Of a DNA stretch of 64,000 nucleotides, positions 7,850 to 16,775 are shown one piece after another. The position numbers were made by a program, and so were the translations under genes. Within the stretch, counting starts at the first letter, position 1, and each line of letters opens with the position of its first letter. The notes under the pieces are model-generated. The model did not search any database. It was not told the DNA's origin and was given only the letters and a program-made list of their open reading frames with translations. Source of the stretch: Nocardia stercoris (GTDB lineage: Bacteria; Actinomycetota; Actinomycetes; Mycobacteriales; Mycobacteriaceae); assembly GCF_003696265.1 (NCBI RefSeq), contig NZ_RFFH01000004.1, forward strand, positions 248,001-312,000. Direction: 5' to 3'.

Positions 7850-9328
7850 ATGACCGACACCACGACCACCCCACGGACCGTCTACGACCGCCTCTTCATC
7901 GGCGGCCGCTGGGTGGAGCCCGCCGGTACCGAGATCATCGACGTCCGTTCCCCGGCGACCGGCGAACTCGTCGGCAGCGTGCCGCTGGCGCAGCCCGAGG
8001 ACGTCGCCGCCGCCTGCGCCGCCGCGCGCACAGCGTTCGACGAAGGGCCCTGGCCCACAATGACTCCCGCCGAGCGGGCGGCGATCATCGGCAAAGCCGC
8101 CGACCTGATGGAACAGCGGGCCGACGCCTTCCGCACTCTGCTCTCGCTCGAACTCGGTCAGCCGGCGAGCATCATCGACATGATGCACTTCGGGGCGTCG
8201 ATGACCACCCTGCGCTACTACGAGGGCGCCGCCGACAAGTTCACCTGGCGTGAGATCCGCGACGGCAACTACGGGCAGACCCTCGTCACCCGCGAACCGA
8301 TCGGTGTCGTCGGCGCGGTCCTGGCCTGGAACGTTCCGCTGTTCCTCGCGGTCAACAAGCTCGGGCCCGCCCTGCTGGCGGGCTGCACGGTCGTGCTCAA
8401 GCCCGCGGCCGAGACCCCGCTGTCGGTCAACGCGCTGGCCGAGGTGTTCGCCGACGCCGGGCTGCCCGAGGGCGTGCTGTCGGTGGTCCCCGGCGGCGCC
8501 GAGACCGGGCGGGCGCTGACCGCCGACCCGCGGCCCGACAAATACAGCTTCACCGGCAGCTCAGCCGTCGGGCGCGAGATCGGCCGGCTAGCCGCCGACC
8601 GGCTCAAGGCCTGCACCCTCGAACTCGGCGGCAAATCGGCCGCGATCATCCTGGAGGACGCAGACCTGCCGTCGATCATGCCGATGCTGCTGTTCTCGGG
8701 TCTGATGAACTCGGGCCAGGCCTGCGTGGGCCAGACCCGCATCCTCGCCCCCCGCTCCCGCTACGACGAGGTGGTCGAGCTGGTCGCCGCCGCCGCGAAG
8801 GCCACCGTGGTGGGTGGGCCGGACAATCCCGCCGCCACGGTCGGGCCGCTCATCTCGCAGCGGCAGCTCGAACGGGTCGAGGGCTACATCGCCAAGGGTG
8901 TCGCCGAGGGCGCGCGGCTCGTGGCCGGTGGTGGCCGGCCCGCCGGACTCGACGGCGGCTGGTTCGTCGAGCCGACCGTCTTCGCCGATGTCGACAACTC
9001 GATGACCATCGCGCAGGAGGAGATCTTCGGTCCCGTCCTGTGTGTCATCCCGTTCGACACCGAGGACGACGCGGTCCGCATCGCCAATGACTCCGATTAC
9101 GGTCTCGCGGGCAGTGTCTGGACCACCGACTTCGATCGGGCCATGGCGATCGCCGCCCGGATCCGCACCGGTACCTACGCCGTCAACATGTATGCCTTCG
9201 ACGCCGGCTCGCCGTTCGGCGGGTACAAGAACTCCGGTGTCGGCCGGGAGAACGGGCCGGAGGGGATCGAGGCCTACTGCGAGCAGAAGAGCGTGCTGCT
9301 GCCGTTCGGGTACACGCCGGCGAACTGA
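7850..9328 (+). CDS. NAD(P)-dependent aldehyde dehydrogenase
   Basis: A 492-residue member of the ALDH superfamily, a usual length. Catalytic Cys292 (SGQACVGQTR), general-base Glu258 (LELGGKSA), the cofactor-site WNVPLF and KPAAETP segments and the SFTGSS turn are all present. It oxidises an aldehyde to an acid with NAD or NADP; the substrate is unknown, though the sequence type is common in terpenoid and sterol side-chain breakdown clusters. The ATG is supported by AAGGA eleven bases upstream. It is transcribed alone, behind a perfect palindrome that suggests repressor control. Confidence 0.92.
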   Translation: MTDTTTTPRTVYDRLFIGGRWVEPAGTEIIDVRSPATGELVGSVPLAQPEDVAAACAAARTAFDEGPWPTMTPAERAAIIGKAADLMEQRADAFRTLLSLELGQPASIIDMMHFGASMTTLRYYEGAADKFTWREIRDGNYGQTLVTREPIGVVGAVLAWNVPLFLAVNKLGPALLAGCTVVLKPAAETPLSVNALAEVFADAGLPEGVLSVVPGGAETGRALTADPRPDKYSFTGSSAVGREIGRLAADRLKACTLELGGKSAAIILEDADLPSIMPMLLFSGLMNSGQACVGQTRILAPRSRYDEVVELVAAAAKATVVGGPDNPAATVGPLISQRQLERVEGYIAKGVAEGARLVAGGGRPAGLDGGWFVEPTVFADVDNSMTIAQEEIFGPVLCVIPFDTEDDAVRIANDSDYGLAGSVWTTDFDRAMAIAARIRTGTYAVNMYAFDAGSPFGGYKNSGVGRENGPEGIEAYCEQKSVLLPFGYTPAN

Positions 9329-9420
9329 CCGGATCCGCTTGTCGCTCTGCGTGTGCGGGGCGGCAAGCGGGTGGAGCCGGAGGTGCCCTCGGATCGTCCC
9401 TCGGCACACCGGCGTCGTGG

Positions 9421-10668
9421 TCAGCCGCGCTTGGGCCGCAGGCTGTCGGATCCGTTGCGGCGCACGGTACTCAGCGCGGTCTGCCACCAGGCGCGGTTCG
9501 GGTCGGGTGCGTCACCGGCGCCGATTCGATGCAATTGGTCGGTGTACCACTGCAAGTCGATCATGCTCTGCAGCGGGCGCAGCCGGGGGTTCGCGTCGGC
9601 GAAAGGCACGGTGATCGTCTTCGTCTCCAGGCGCGGCAGGCGGCCGCTGAGTAGGGCGTCCGCCGCGTCGGGGACCAGGGCGGTCGGGCGGCCGAGTCCG
9701 ACGACGTCGCAGCCGCCCGACGCGACAGCTTCGCTCATTCCGGTGAAGCTGCGGAAGCCGCCGGTGACCGCCACCGGAACCGCGCCGGCCAGATCGGCGA
9801 CGGTGCGCGCGTAGTCGAGGAAGTACGCCTCCCGCGCCACCGTCGACGCCTTCGCCGCGCCCATCATCGCGGGCGATTCGTAAGAGCCGCCGCTGATCTC
9901 GATCAGGTCGAGGTTCTCGGCGGCGAGCATCCGCACCACGTCCCGGGATTCGTCCTCGGTGAACCCACCGCGCTGGAAATCCGCTGAGTTCAACTTGATT
10001 CCGACGGCGAAGCCGGGGCTGACCCGCCCGCGGATCGCCTGCACCACCTCGAGGACGAAGCGCCGGCGCCGTTCGGCGTCACCACCCCATTCGTCGTCGC
10101 GCTGGTTCGCCAAGGGGGACAGGAACTGGCTGATCAGATATCCGTGGGCACCGTGGATCTGGACGCCGTGGAAGCCGGCGGCCTCGGCGACGGCCGCGGT
10201 GGTGGCGAATCGCTCGATGATCTCGTGGATCTCGGCGCCGGTCAGCTCGCGGGGCCGGGTGGCGACGGGAATGCCCGGCGCGATCGCGCTCGGTGCCACC
10301 GGGCGCCGTCGGCCGAACGGGTTCGCTTGCCGCCCAGGGTGATTGATCTGCATCCAGAGTTTGGTGCCGGTGTCGTCGAAGGGCGCGGTCACGCGGCGCA
10401 GGGCATCGAGGTGCCGGTCGTCCTCGATGACGACGTTGCCGGCCTCGCCCAGCTGCCGCCCGTCGATCATCACGTTGCCGGTGACGACCAGTCCGAAGCC
10501 GCCCGCCGCCCAGGTCCGGTAGAGGCGCTCGAGCTGCGGGGTCGGCCGGCCCTGCCGGTCGCCCAGGGCCTCGCTGAGCGCCGACTTCATCAGCCGGTTG
10601 GGCAGGTGCTGCCCGCAGGGGAGAGCGACCGGATCGGTCAGGGTCCGTGCAGTGGTGGTGTCGGTCAT
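9421..10668 (-). CDS. Old Yellow Enzyme family NADH:flavin oxidoreductase
   Basis: A 415-residue single-domain OYE-type enzyme (FMN TIM barrel). The substrate-site HGAHGYLISQFLSP and the NQRDDEWGGD motifs are intact, as is the phosphate-binding GLGRP. Such enzymes reduce the C=C bond of enones or act in xenobiotic breakdown. It lacks the [4Fe-4S] and second flavin domains of the longer FadH type found later in this window. It is divergent from a TetR gene, with a long operator-like palindrome between them, so it is probably the main target of that repressor. Confidence 0.9.
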   Translation of the reverse strand: MTDTTTARTLTDPVALPCGQHLPNRLMKSALSEALGDRQGRPTPQLERLYRTWAAGGFGLVVTGNVMIDGRQLGEAGNVVIEDDRHLDALRRVTAPFDDTGTKLWMQINHPGRQANPFGRRRPVAPSAIAPGIPVATRPRELTGAEIHEIIERFATTAAVAEAAGFHGVQIHGAHGYLISQFLSPLANQRDDEWGGDAERRRRFVLEVVQAIRGRVSPGFAVGIKLNSADFQRGGFTEDESRDVVRMLAAENLDLIEISGGSYESPAMMGAAKASTVAREAYFLDYARTVADLAGAVPVAVTGGFRSFTGMSEAVASGGCDVVGLGRPTALVPDAADALLSGRLPRLETKTITVPFADANPRLRPLQSMIDLQWYTDQLHRIGAGDAPDPNRAWWQTALSTVRRNGSDSLRPKRG

Positions 10669-10729
10669 CGGTACTGCCTCACTTGGGTCGCGCCGAGCGT
10701 CTGCGAATCGTCGGCGCCTACCCTAATTG

Positions 10730-10761
10730 CCAGTCATACGACTTACAAGTCGGATGACTGG
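10730..10761. promoter_or_regulatory. 32-bp palindromic operator between OYE and tetR
   Basis: Two 15-base arms, CCAGTCATACGACTT and AAGTCGGATGACTGG, are inverted repeats with a single mismatch and a two-base centre. The element lies 27 bases before the tetR start and 61 bases before the OYE start. The length suggests two TetR dimers on overlapping half-sites. Confidence 0.8.
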
Positions 10762-10788
10762 TAAATCCGACCTGGGTAGGATCCCGGC

Positions 10789-11403
10789 ATGAAGTGTCGA
10801 TCCAGGACCCAGGCGGAACGGCGCGCGGCGACGATCGACGCACTGCTCGAAGCCACCATTCGCGCCCTGTCGGAGGTCGGATACGGCGCGCTGACCACGC
10901 GCGGGGTCGCGCAGTCCGCCGGCGTGAGTCAGGGTGCGCAGCAGCATTACTTCCCGACCAAGAGCGCGCTGGTGACCGCCGCCATGGAACGCCTGATCGA
11001 GCAGCTCACGACCCGGGCGATGGCGACACCGGTCCGCGCCGAATCCGAACGAGACCGGGCCCTGGAATTGCTCGACCGGTTGTGGGAGCTGCACACGCTG
11101 CCGATCTGCCCCGCCGTGCTGGAGCTCTACAACGCGGCCCGAACGGATGCTGAACTAGCGCAACGGGTTTCGTCCCTCACTCGGATCGGGATGGAATCGA
11201 TCCGGTCCGTCGCGGCGCAATTCCTGCCGACCTGCGCGCAAGCTCCCGGGTTCGCCGACTTCGTCGACGTAGCCACCTCGACGATGCGCGGCACCGTCGT
11301 GCTGACCTCGGTGCCCGGCCTCGCCGACGCCCACCCCGGCTGGCCCCGGATACGGACGATGCTGATGCAGCTACTCGAGGTGTCCACCGGCACACCGGTC
11401 TGA
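10789..11403 (+). CDS. TetR-family regulator of the divergent OYE gene
   Basis: A 204-residue TetR protein. The N-terminal helix-turn-helix is clear (LTTRGVAQSAGVSQGAQQHYF), with the usual HYF...K start of helix 4. The all-helical C-terminal half would bind the ligand, unknown here. The divergent arrangement and shared 32-bp palindrome indicate that it represses both itself and the OYE gene. The adenylate cyclase gene converges 20 bases past its stop. Confidence 0.88.
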   Translation: MKCRSRTQAERRAATIDALLEATIRALSEVGYGALTTRGVAQSAGVSQGAQQHYFPTKSALVTAAMERLIEQLTTRAMATPVRAESERDRALELLDRLWELHTLPICPAVLELYNAARTDAELAQRVSSLTRIGMESIRSVAAQFLPTCAQAPGFADFVDVATSTMRGTVVLTSVPGLADAHPGWPRIRTMLMQLLEVSTGTPV

Positions 11404-11423
11404 CGCCGGAACGCGTTGCCGCG

Positions 11424-12989
11424 CTACGACTGTGGGAAGGCCAGCTGTGTAGGACTGACCCGCCCGCGCAGCGTCACCGTCTCGCCCAGGCGCCAATTCG
11501 CGGCCTCCTCCGCCCCCGCGGCCGCCAGCGTGGTCGCCGAGGTGAGCAGCAATTCGTCGTACGACTTGGACAGTTCACACAGCCGCGCGGCCTCGTTGAC
11601 CGCATCCCCGATCACCGTGAACTCGTAGCGGTTGTGCGTGCCCACGTTGCCCGCGACCACCCGGCCGGCCGCCACCCCGATCCCCGCCTGCAGATCCGGC
11701 GCAGCGCTGAGCCGGCGCTGGATGGCCCGCCCACACGACAGCGCCGCCGCCGCCTGATCGGGCAGCGGCGCCGGAGTCCCGAAAACGGCCAGCGCCGCGT
11801 CACCCTCGAACTTGTTCAACAGGCCGCCGTGCCGCTCCACCTCGTCCACGACGATGCCGAAGAACCGGTTGAGCAGCGCCACGATCTCGGCGGCGGGCCG
11901 GGTCGCGGTCATCGTGGTGGAGCCGATGATGTCGATGAACAATGCGGCCGCGTCGGTTTCGGTGCCGCCCAGTTCCGAACCCGACGAGATCGCGGCCAGC
12001 GCCACATCGCGGCCCACGTGCTTGCCGAACAGGTCCTCGATCAGCGCCCGCTCCCGCAGACCCGCGACCATCGTGTTGAAACCGCTCTGCAACTCGCCCA
12101 GTTCGGTGCCGTCGTAGACGGTGACCGCGGTTTGCAGGTCGCCGTTCTCCACCCGCCGCAACGCCTGCCGCACACCGCGGATCGGGGCCACGGTCGACTC
12201 GGTGAGCTGAGCCATCAGCAACATGCCGAACCCGAGCGTCGAACCGCCCAGGCTCAGCATGCACACCGCCAAGCGGGCCTTGCTCACCGTCGGGTCGGCC
12301 AGCGCCCACACCGCCACCGCCATGGCGACGGCGACCGGGATCACCCCGACCGTCCAGGTCAGCATGGTGCGGCCGAATACTCCTACCCCGTGGCGGGCCC
12401 GCTGCGGCTCGACCTCCAGGATGCGCGCGGTGATCGGGCGCAACCCGAACTCGACCACCAGATAGGTGTTGGCGCACACCATGATCGACGAACCGAGGAT
12501 CGCCAGCGCGATCTTGGGGATCAGCAGCGGCTCGATCGCGCCGTAGGCGGTGGTGAGCACGATCAGCGTGACGATCCACAGCACCGCCGCCTCGAGCGTC
12601 AGCGTGCGCGGTGCGCGCGCGGCGGCCCGCCGCTGACGCTCGTCGGGCACGTGATCCAGTTTCTGTGCCCAGCCCAGCGCCCGCAGGCCCACGACCGTCG
12701 ACCAGACCGTCCCCACGATGATGATCGAGGTCGACCAGACCGGGACCAGGACCACGTTCAGCAGCAACAGGCGGCGGGTGAACATCGGCGGGCCCGGCAA
12801 CACGAAACACGCCAGCACGACGGTCATCGCCACGGCGAGCAGATTCGCCCCGATCAGCGACAGCGACAGCAGCGACTGCACGCGAATCCGGCGGGTCTTG
12901 CTGTCCTCGTCTGCGGTACCCAACAGCCGCGACCCCCACGGCGCCAGTCCCTCGTCCATCGGCGCGTCGGTGCGGCTCACAGCAGCCAC
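11424..12989 (-). CDS. Membrane-bound class III adenylate cyclase with HAMP domain
   Basis: A 521-residue protein like the mycobacterial Rv1318c/Rv1319c/Rv1320c/Rv3645 group. The N-terminal half holds six membrane helices (residues about 38-260), followed by a HAMP linker (about 260-315) and the cyclase domain (about 345-500). All catalytic positions are intact: metal-binding Asp353 (FIDIIGST) and Asp397 (FEGDAALAVFG), adenine-selecting Lys393 and Asp462, and transition-state Asn465 and Arg469 (GDAVNEAAR). It should make cAMP in response to a membrane or cytoplasmic signal. It starts at GTG just before tRNA-His; there is no evident partner gene. Confidence 0.92.
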   Translation of the reverse strand: MAAVSRTDAPMDEGLAPWGSRLLGTADEDSKTRRIRVQSLLSLSLIGANLLAVAMTVVLACFVLPGPPMFTRRLLLLNVVLVPVWSTSIIIVGTVWSTVVGLRALGWAQKLDHVPDERQRRAAARAPRTLTLEAAVLWIVTLIVLTTAYGAIEPLLIPKIALAILGSSIMVCANTYLVVEFGLRPITARILEVEPQRARHGVGVFGRTMLTWTVGVIPVAVAMAVAVWALADPTVSKARLAVCMLSLGGSTLGFGMLLMAQLTESTVAPIRGVRQALRRVENGDLQTAVTVYDGTELGELQSGFNTMVAGLRERALIEDLFGKHVGRDVALAAISSGSELGGTETDAAALFIDIIGSTTMTATRPAAEIVALLNRFFGIVVDEVERHGGLLNKFEGDAALAVFGTPAPLPDQAAAALSCGRAIQRRLSAAPDLQAGIGVAAGRVVAGNVGTHNRYEFTVIGDAVNEAARLCELSKSYDELLLTSATTLAAAGAEEAANWRLGETVTLRGRVSPTQLAFPQS

Positions 12990-13020
12990 CCTAGCTCGAT
13001 CGCCCGCCGCCGACGTGCGG

Positions 13021-13066
13021 AGGAAAGAAAAAGAGCCTGGTCGGGACGATGTCCCGACCAGGCTCT
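13021..13066 (-). terminator. Rho-independent terminator of tRNA-His
   Basis: Sixteen-base perfect arms (AGAGCCTGGTCGGGAC / GTCCCGACCAGGCTCT) with a three-base loop. On the minus strand the stem is followed by TTTTTCTTTCCT. It lies immediately downstream of tRNA-His and is the clearest intrinsic terminator in the window. Confidence 0.92.
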
Positions 13067-13071
13067 GTAGG

Positions 13072-13145
13072 GGTGGCTGACGGGACTTGAACCCGCGACA
13101 TCCAGAATCACAATCTGGTGCTCTACCAGCTGAACTACAGCCACC
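13072..13145 (-). tRNA. tRNA-His (anticodon GTG)
   Basis: The minus strand folds as a full cloverleaf. The acceptor stem GTGGCTG pairs with CAGCCAC, the anticodon loop is TTGTGAT (GTG, His), and the T arm has GCGGGTTCAAGTCCCG. An extra 5' G (position -1) can pair with discriminator C73, the identity mark of tRNA-His. CCA is not encoded. A strong terminator follows directly, and orn lies upstream, as in mycobacteria. Confidence 0.95.
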
Positions 13146-13196
13146 ATCACCGGTTGGACCGGCGCGAACGATATTAGCGCGTGGTTCCGTCAGAAC

Positions 13197-13832
13197 CTAA
13201 TCGCTGTGGTTGGCGGCAGGTGCGGGCGCACCGAGTTCGGCGGCGACGGCCGCGATCTCCGAGGTCGACGGGCCGGGCGGCGCGACGAAGGCGGTGCGGC
13301 GGTAGTACTGCAGCTCACGGATGGATTCCTGGATGTCGGCCAAGGCGCGGTGGCTCAGACCCTTCTCCGGCTGGCCGAAGTAGATGCGCGGGTACCAGCG
13401 GCGGCACAACTCTTTGATCGAACTCACATCGATCATGCGGTAGTGCAGGTGAGCGTCCAGTTCCGGCATGTCCCGAGCCAGGAAGCCACGGTCGGTGGCG
13501 ATCGAGTTGCCGGCCAGCGGGACGGTGCGCGGAGTCGGCGCGTACTCGCGGATGTAGGCCAGGATCTGCTGCTGCGCCTCCTCCACCGTGACGGTGGATC
13601 TGCGCACCTCGTCGGTCAAACCCGAGCGGGCGTGCATCTCCGCGACGACCGGCGGCATGGCGGCGAGGGCGGCGTCATCGGCGTGGATCACGATGTCGAC
13701 GCCGTCACCGAGGATGTTCAGGTCGCTGTCGGTCACGAGCGCGGCCACCTCGATCAGCTTGTCGCTGTCCAGGCGGAGGCCGGTCATCTCGCAATCCATC
13801 CAGACCACTAGTTTGTCGGACACCCGCGCCAC
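13197..13832 (-). CDS. orn: Oligoribonuclease
   Basis: A DEDDh 3'-5' exonuclease of about 211 residues that degrades nano-RNA, including pGpG. The exonuclease motifs are plain: WMDCEMTGL with the first Asp and Glu, [16 protein letters not shown] for motif II, and [14 protein letters not shown] with the His and last Asp. [21 protein letters not shown] is a family hallmark. The start could be GTG at 13832 or the internal GTG at 13823. The order orn, tRNA-His and DUF853 gene agrees with the Rv2511 region of M. tuberculosis. Confidence 0.96.
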   Translation of the reverse strand: MARVSDKLVVWMDCEMTGLRLDSDKLIEVAALVTDSDLNILGDGVDIVIHADDAALAAMPPVVAEMHARSGLTDEVRRSTVTVEEAQQQILAYIREYAPTPRTVPLAGNSIATDRGFLARDMPELDAHLHYRMIDVSSIKELCRRWYPRIYFGQPEKGLSHRALADIQESIRELQYYRRTAFVAPPGPSTSEIAAVAAELGAPAPAANHSD

Positions 13833-14040
13833 CTTAGCCGGTCGAGCGCCCGACTACGCGTCGTGCGCGGTCCGCTCGCGCGCTTCGCACCGGGGCCGGT
13901 CACCGCCCCGTCCGGGCCGCCGATGCCGGCCGGAAGTGTCGTGCCCAGGTCCCGGCCGGTACGGGCATTAGGGTTTTCCCATCCCCAGCTTTCGGATGCT
14001 CAGCGTTGTCAGCGAACAGAGTGCGGACGAAGGAGCGGCG

Positions 14041-15732
14041 ATGACCACCCCGCAGGAGAAGGCAGCCGCGGCCCGGCGGGCGGCCGAAGCCGCGGCGAAG
14101 GCCGCCGCCGAGGCCGAGGCAGCGGCCGACGCCGCCGAACGTGAAGCCGCCGAAGAGGCGGCGAGAGCTTCCGGCCAAGGCGCCGCGAAGCCGGGGAAGT
14201 CCGCGGGTGGCGACGCGGCTGCGGCCGGGGAGAAGATCGCGGCCGGGTACGTCTTCGAGGGGCCGGCACTCGAACTCGGTGGGGTGATGGTCGACGGCGC
14301 GGTGATCCCCGGCGCGCTGACGCGGATCCCGCTGCGGACGCTCAACCGGCACGGTCTCGTGGCCGGGGCGACCGGCACCGGGAAGACCAAGACCCTGCAG
14401 GGGATCGCCGAGCAGCTGTCGTCGGCCGGTGTGCCGGTGGTCATGGCCGATATGAAGGGCGACCTGTCGGGGCTGGCGCAGCCGGGGGAGCGCAGTGACA
14501 AGCTGATCGCGCGGTCCGCCGAACTGGGCGACACCGGTTGGGCGCCTGCGGGTTTCCCGGTCGAGTTCGTGTCGCTGGGCACCGGCGGGATCGGGGTCCC
14601 GGTGCGCGCCACGATCACCTCGTTCGGTCCGGTGCTGCTGTCGAAGGTGCTGGGGCTCAACGCGACTCAGGAATCGACGCTCGGGCTGATCTTCCACTGG
14701 GCCGACGAGCACGGCCTGGCACTACTGGATCTGAAGGATCTGCGCGCGGTGATCACCCACCTGACCAGTCCCGACGGGAAGGCCGATCTGGCCGGGATCG
14801 GCGGTGTCTCGGCGGCCACGGCCGGTGTGATCCTGCGGGCCCTGGTCAATCTGGAGGCCGAGGGCGGCGACACCTTCTTCGGTGAACCGGAACTCGACAG
14901 CGCCGACCTGCTGCGGGTGAGGGGCGGTCAGGGCGTGATCACCCTGGTGGAACTGGGCGCGCAGGCGGCGCGGCCGGCGCTGTTCTCGACGTTCCTGATG
15001 TGGGTGCTGGCCGAGCTGTTCCAGACACTGCCCGAGATCGGTGACCCCGACAAGCCGAAGCTGGTGTTCATCTTCGACGAGGCCCATCTGCTGTTCGCCG
15101 GGGCCTCGAAAGCCTTCCTGGACCAGGTAGTTCAGACCGTGAAGCTGATCCGCTCGAAGGGTGTCGGCGTCATCTTCTCCACGCAGATGCCCACCGACAT
15201 CCCCAATCCCGTGCTGTCCCAACTGGGTGCGCGGATCCAGCACGCCCTGCGCGCGTTCACCCCCGAGGACCAGCAGGCGTTGACCAAGACGGTGAAGACC
15301 TACCCGAAGACCGAAACCTACGACCTCGCACAGGCACTCACCTCCCTGGGTATCGGTGAGGCGATCGTGACCGTCCTGTCCGAGACCGGCGCCCCGACCC
15401 CCGTCGCCTGGACCCGCCTGCGTGCCCCGCGCTCGTTCATGGGCGCCATCGGCGACGACGCCGTGCACGCCCGCGCCGAACGCAGCCCGCTGTTCGCCAA
15501 GTACGGCGCCACTGTGGACCGCGAGTCCGCCTATGAGATCCTGGCGGCGAAAGTCCAAGCGTCCCAAGCAGAACCGGAAGCCCCACCCCAGCCCAAACGC
15601 TCCGGCCCCGACGACAAGACCGCCGCCGAACGCATCATGGACAACCCCGCCGTGAAGAACTTCCTCCGCTCCGCCGCGACCGCCGCCGGCCGCGAGATCA
15701 GCAGGAGCATCTTCGGGACGCGGAAGCGCTGA
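14041..15732 (+). CDS. DUF853 (HerA-like) ATPase, Rv2510c homologue
   Basis: A 563-residue ATPase. Residues 3 to about 48 form an Ala/Glu-rich segment likely to be a coiled coil. Then comes a core with Walker A GATGTGKTKT, Walker B (VFIFDEAHLLF) and a later IFSTQMPTDIPNPVLSQLG segment, typical of the HerA/FtsK-type DUF853 family. Its role in actinomycetes is not established; HerA relatives move or process DNA. The ATG has AAGGAG eight bases upstream. It is divergent from orn, matching the Rv2510c-Rv2511 order. Confidence 0.9.
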   Translation: MTTPQEKAAAARRAAEAAAKAAAEAEAAADAAEREAAEEAARASGQGAAKPGKSAGGDAAAAGEKIAAGYVFEGPALELGGVMVDGAVIPGALTRIPLRTLNRHGLVAGATGTGKTKTLQGIAEQLSSAGVPVVMADMKGDLSGLAQPGERSDKLIARSAELGDTGWAPAGFPVEFVSLGTGGIGVPVRATITSFGPVLLSKVLGLNATQESTLGLIFHWADEHGLALLDLKDLRAVITHLTSPDGKADLAGIGGVSAATAGVILRALVNLEAEGGDTFFGEPELDSADLLRVRGGQGVITLVELGAQAARPALFSTFLMWVLAELFQTLPEIGDPDKPKLVFIFDEAHLLFAGASKAFLDQVVQTVKLIRSKGVGVIFSTQMPTDIPNPVLSQLGARIQHALRAFTPEDQQALTKTVKTYPKTETYDLAQALTSLGIGEAIVTVLSETGAPTPVAWTRLRAPRSFMGAIGDDAVHARAERSPLFAKYGATVDRESAYEILAAKVQASQAEPEAPPQPKRSGPDDKTAAERIMDNPAVKNFLRSAATAAGREISRSIFGTRKR

Positions 15733-15753
15733 TATCGCTGCACGACTGCGAAT

Positions 15754-15793
15754 TTCGGCCGGGCTGGGACGGAAACCGAACGGCCCGGCCGAA
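15754..15793. terminator. Bidirectional hairpin between convergent genes
   Basis: Eleven-base arms (TTCGGCCGGGC / GCCCGGCCGAA) flank an 18-base loop between the DUF853 gene and the Rpn-like gene, both of which end here. On the plus strand the stem is followed by TTCC and on the minus strand by AATTC. Confidence 0.6.
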
Positions 15794-15798
15794 TTCCG

Positions 15799-16692
15799 CT
15801 AGTTGAACAGCTGATCCGCAGTGTCGATGTCGAGCGCTCGGGTCAGTAGAGCCTCCAGAATCGCGGGATCGGTGCACTGGGTGAGCTTTTCGCTGACGGT
15901 TTCCTCGATGGGGATCCCGCGCAGCGCGAGGATTCTCCGCACCCCCATCTGTAGCACCGCACGTGCTTCGCCACGTGCTTCACCAATGGCTTGGTGTCTG
16001 AGTGCGAATTCGGATTCCCACTTGTAGGTTTCGTTGGAGAGGGCCATGAGTTGCTCCAGGTCCTTCAGCAATTCGGGGGAAATTCGGCGGGAGATGTAGT
16101 CGTAGTAGATCGCTCGCTTGTCGTGTTGCCGGTGTCCGAGCGTTTCGAATGCGGCGTGGATCACCTCGGCGGTCATCCAGTCCGGCCCGGCGCGTTCCGT
16201 GGTGAGGGCCAAAATCACCATTTCAGGCCATTCTTTCGCCCGATCGGGCTCCTCGGTGATCTTGACGGCGCCGGGCCAATAGGTGAGCGGCCGCAGGTCG
16301 AAGCCGGGATGTCCGGTCTCGATGGTGGCGGCAACCCGCTCGGCAACGAGTTCCGTGGGACAGAAGACGAGAAGTACCACCGGACAGCGGAATCGGTGAC
16401 GGGAATAGACGAGGTACAGCGGCCAGCTGAGGCTGATCCGCTGGAGATCCTCACCTTTTCCGCTGTTCTGGACTTCGTGGAGGATCACGCGCTCGGGACG
16501 GTCGGCGGTCTCGCCGACCGCCGCGAGGTCCAAACGTAACTCGCAGGGCAGGGCCGGGACCGTCTCCGGGCCCAGCCGCCAGGTCATCGAGGCCGGAATC
16601 GCCAGCCCGAAGTGCTCGCGCGCGAGCTTCGCGGCCAATTCCGGTCGGCTGCGCAGTAATTCGAGAGGTACCTCATGGTCGATGGAGGGCAC
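15799..16692 (-). CDS. Rpn/PD-(D/E)XK nuclease-like protein
   Basis: A 297-residue protein of a type common in Nocardia and Streptomyces and related to Rpn/transposase-like nucleases. A probable PD-(D/E)XK core is visible in the first third: an Asp in CELRLDLAAV and the downstream HEVQNS, which would fit the E-x-Q/K element. The C-terminal part (MGVRRILALRGIPIEETVSEKL, then AILEALLTRALDIDTA) resembles the helical tail of DUF4351-type proteins. It interrupts the otherwise conserved cmrA-DUF853-orn block. That placement, and the lower GC of parts of the gene, suggest later acquisition. Confidence 0.75.
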   Translation of the reverse strand: MPSIDHEVPLELLRSRPELAAKLAREHFGLAIPASMTWRLGPETVPALPCELRLDLAAVGETADRPERVILHEVQNSGKGEDLQRISLSWPLYLVYSRHRFRCPVVLLVFCPTELVAERVAATIETGHPGFDLRPLTYWPGAVKITEEPDRAKEWPEMVILALTTERAGPDWMTAEVIHAAFETLGHRQHDKRAIYYDYISRRISPELLKDLEQLMALSNETYKWESEFALRHQAIGEARGEARAVLQMGVRRILALRGIPIEETVSEKLTQCTDPAILEALLTRALDIDTADQLFN

Positions 16693-16775
16693 GCCCAGAG
16701 GGTAGCTCGATAGACCGCCGTCTGTCTACGGAGTAGGCGAAATGGCGGTCTAGTCGAAAGTAGAACCCAGGTGGT

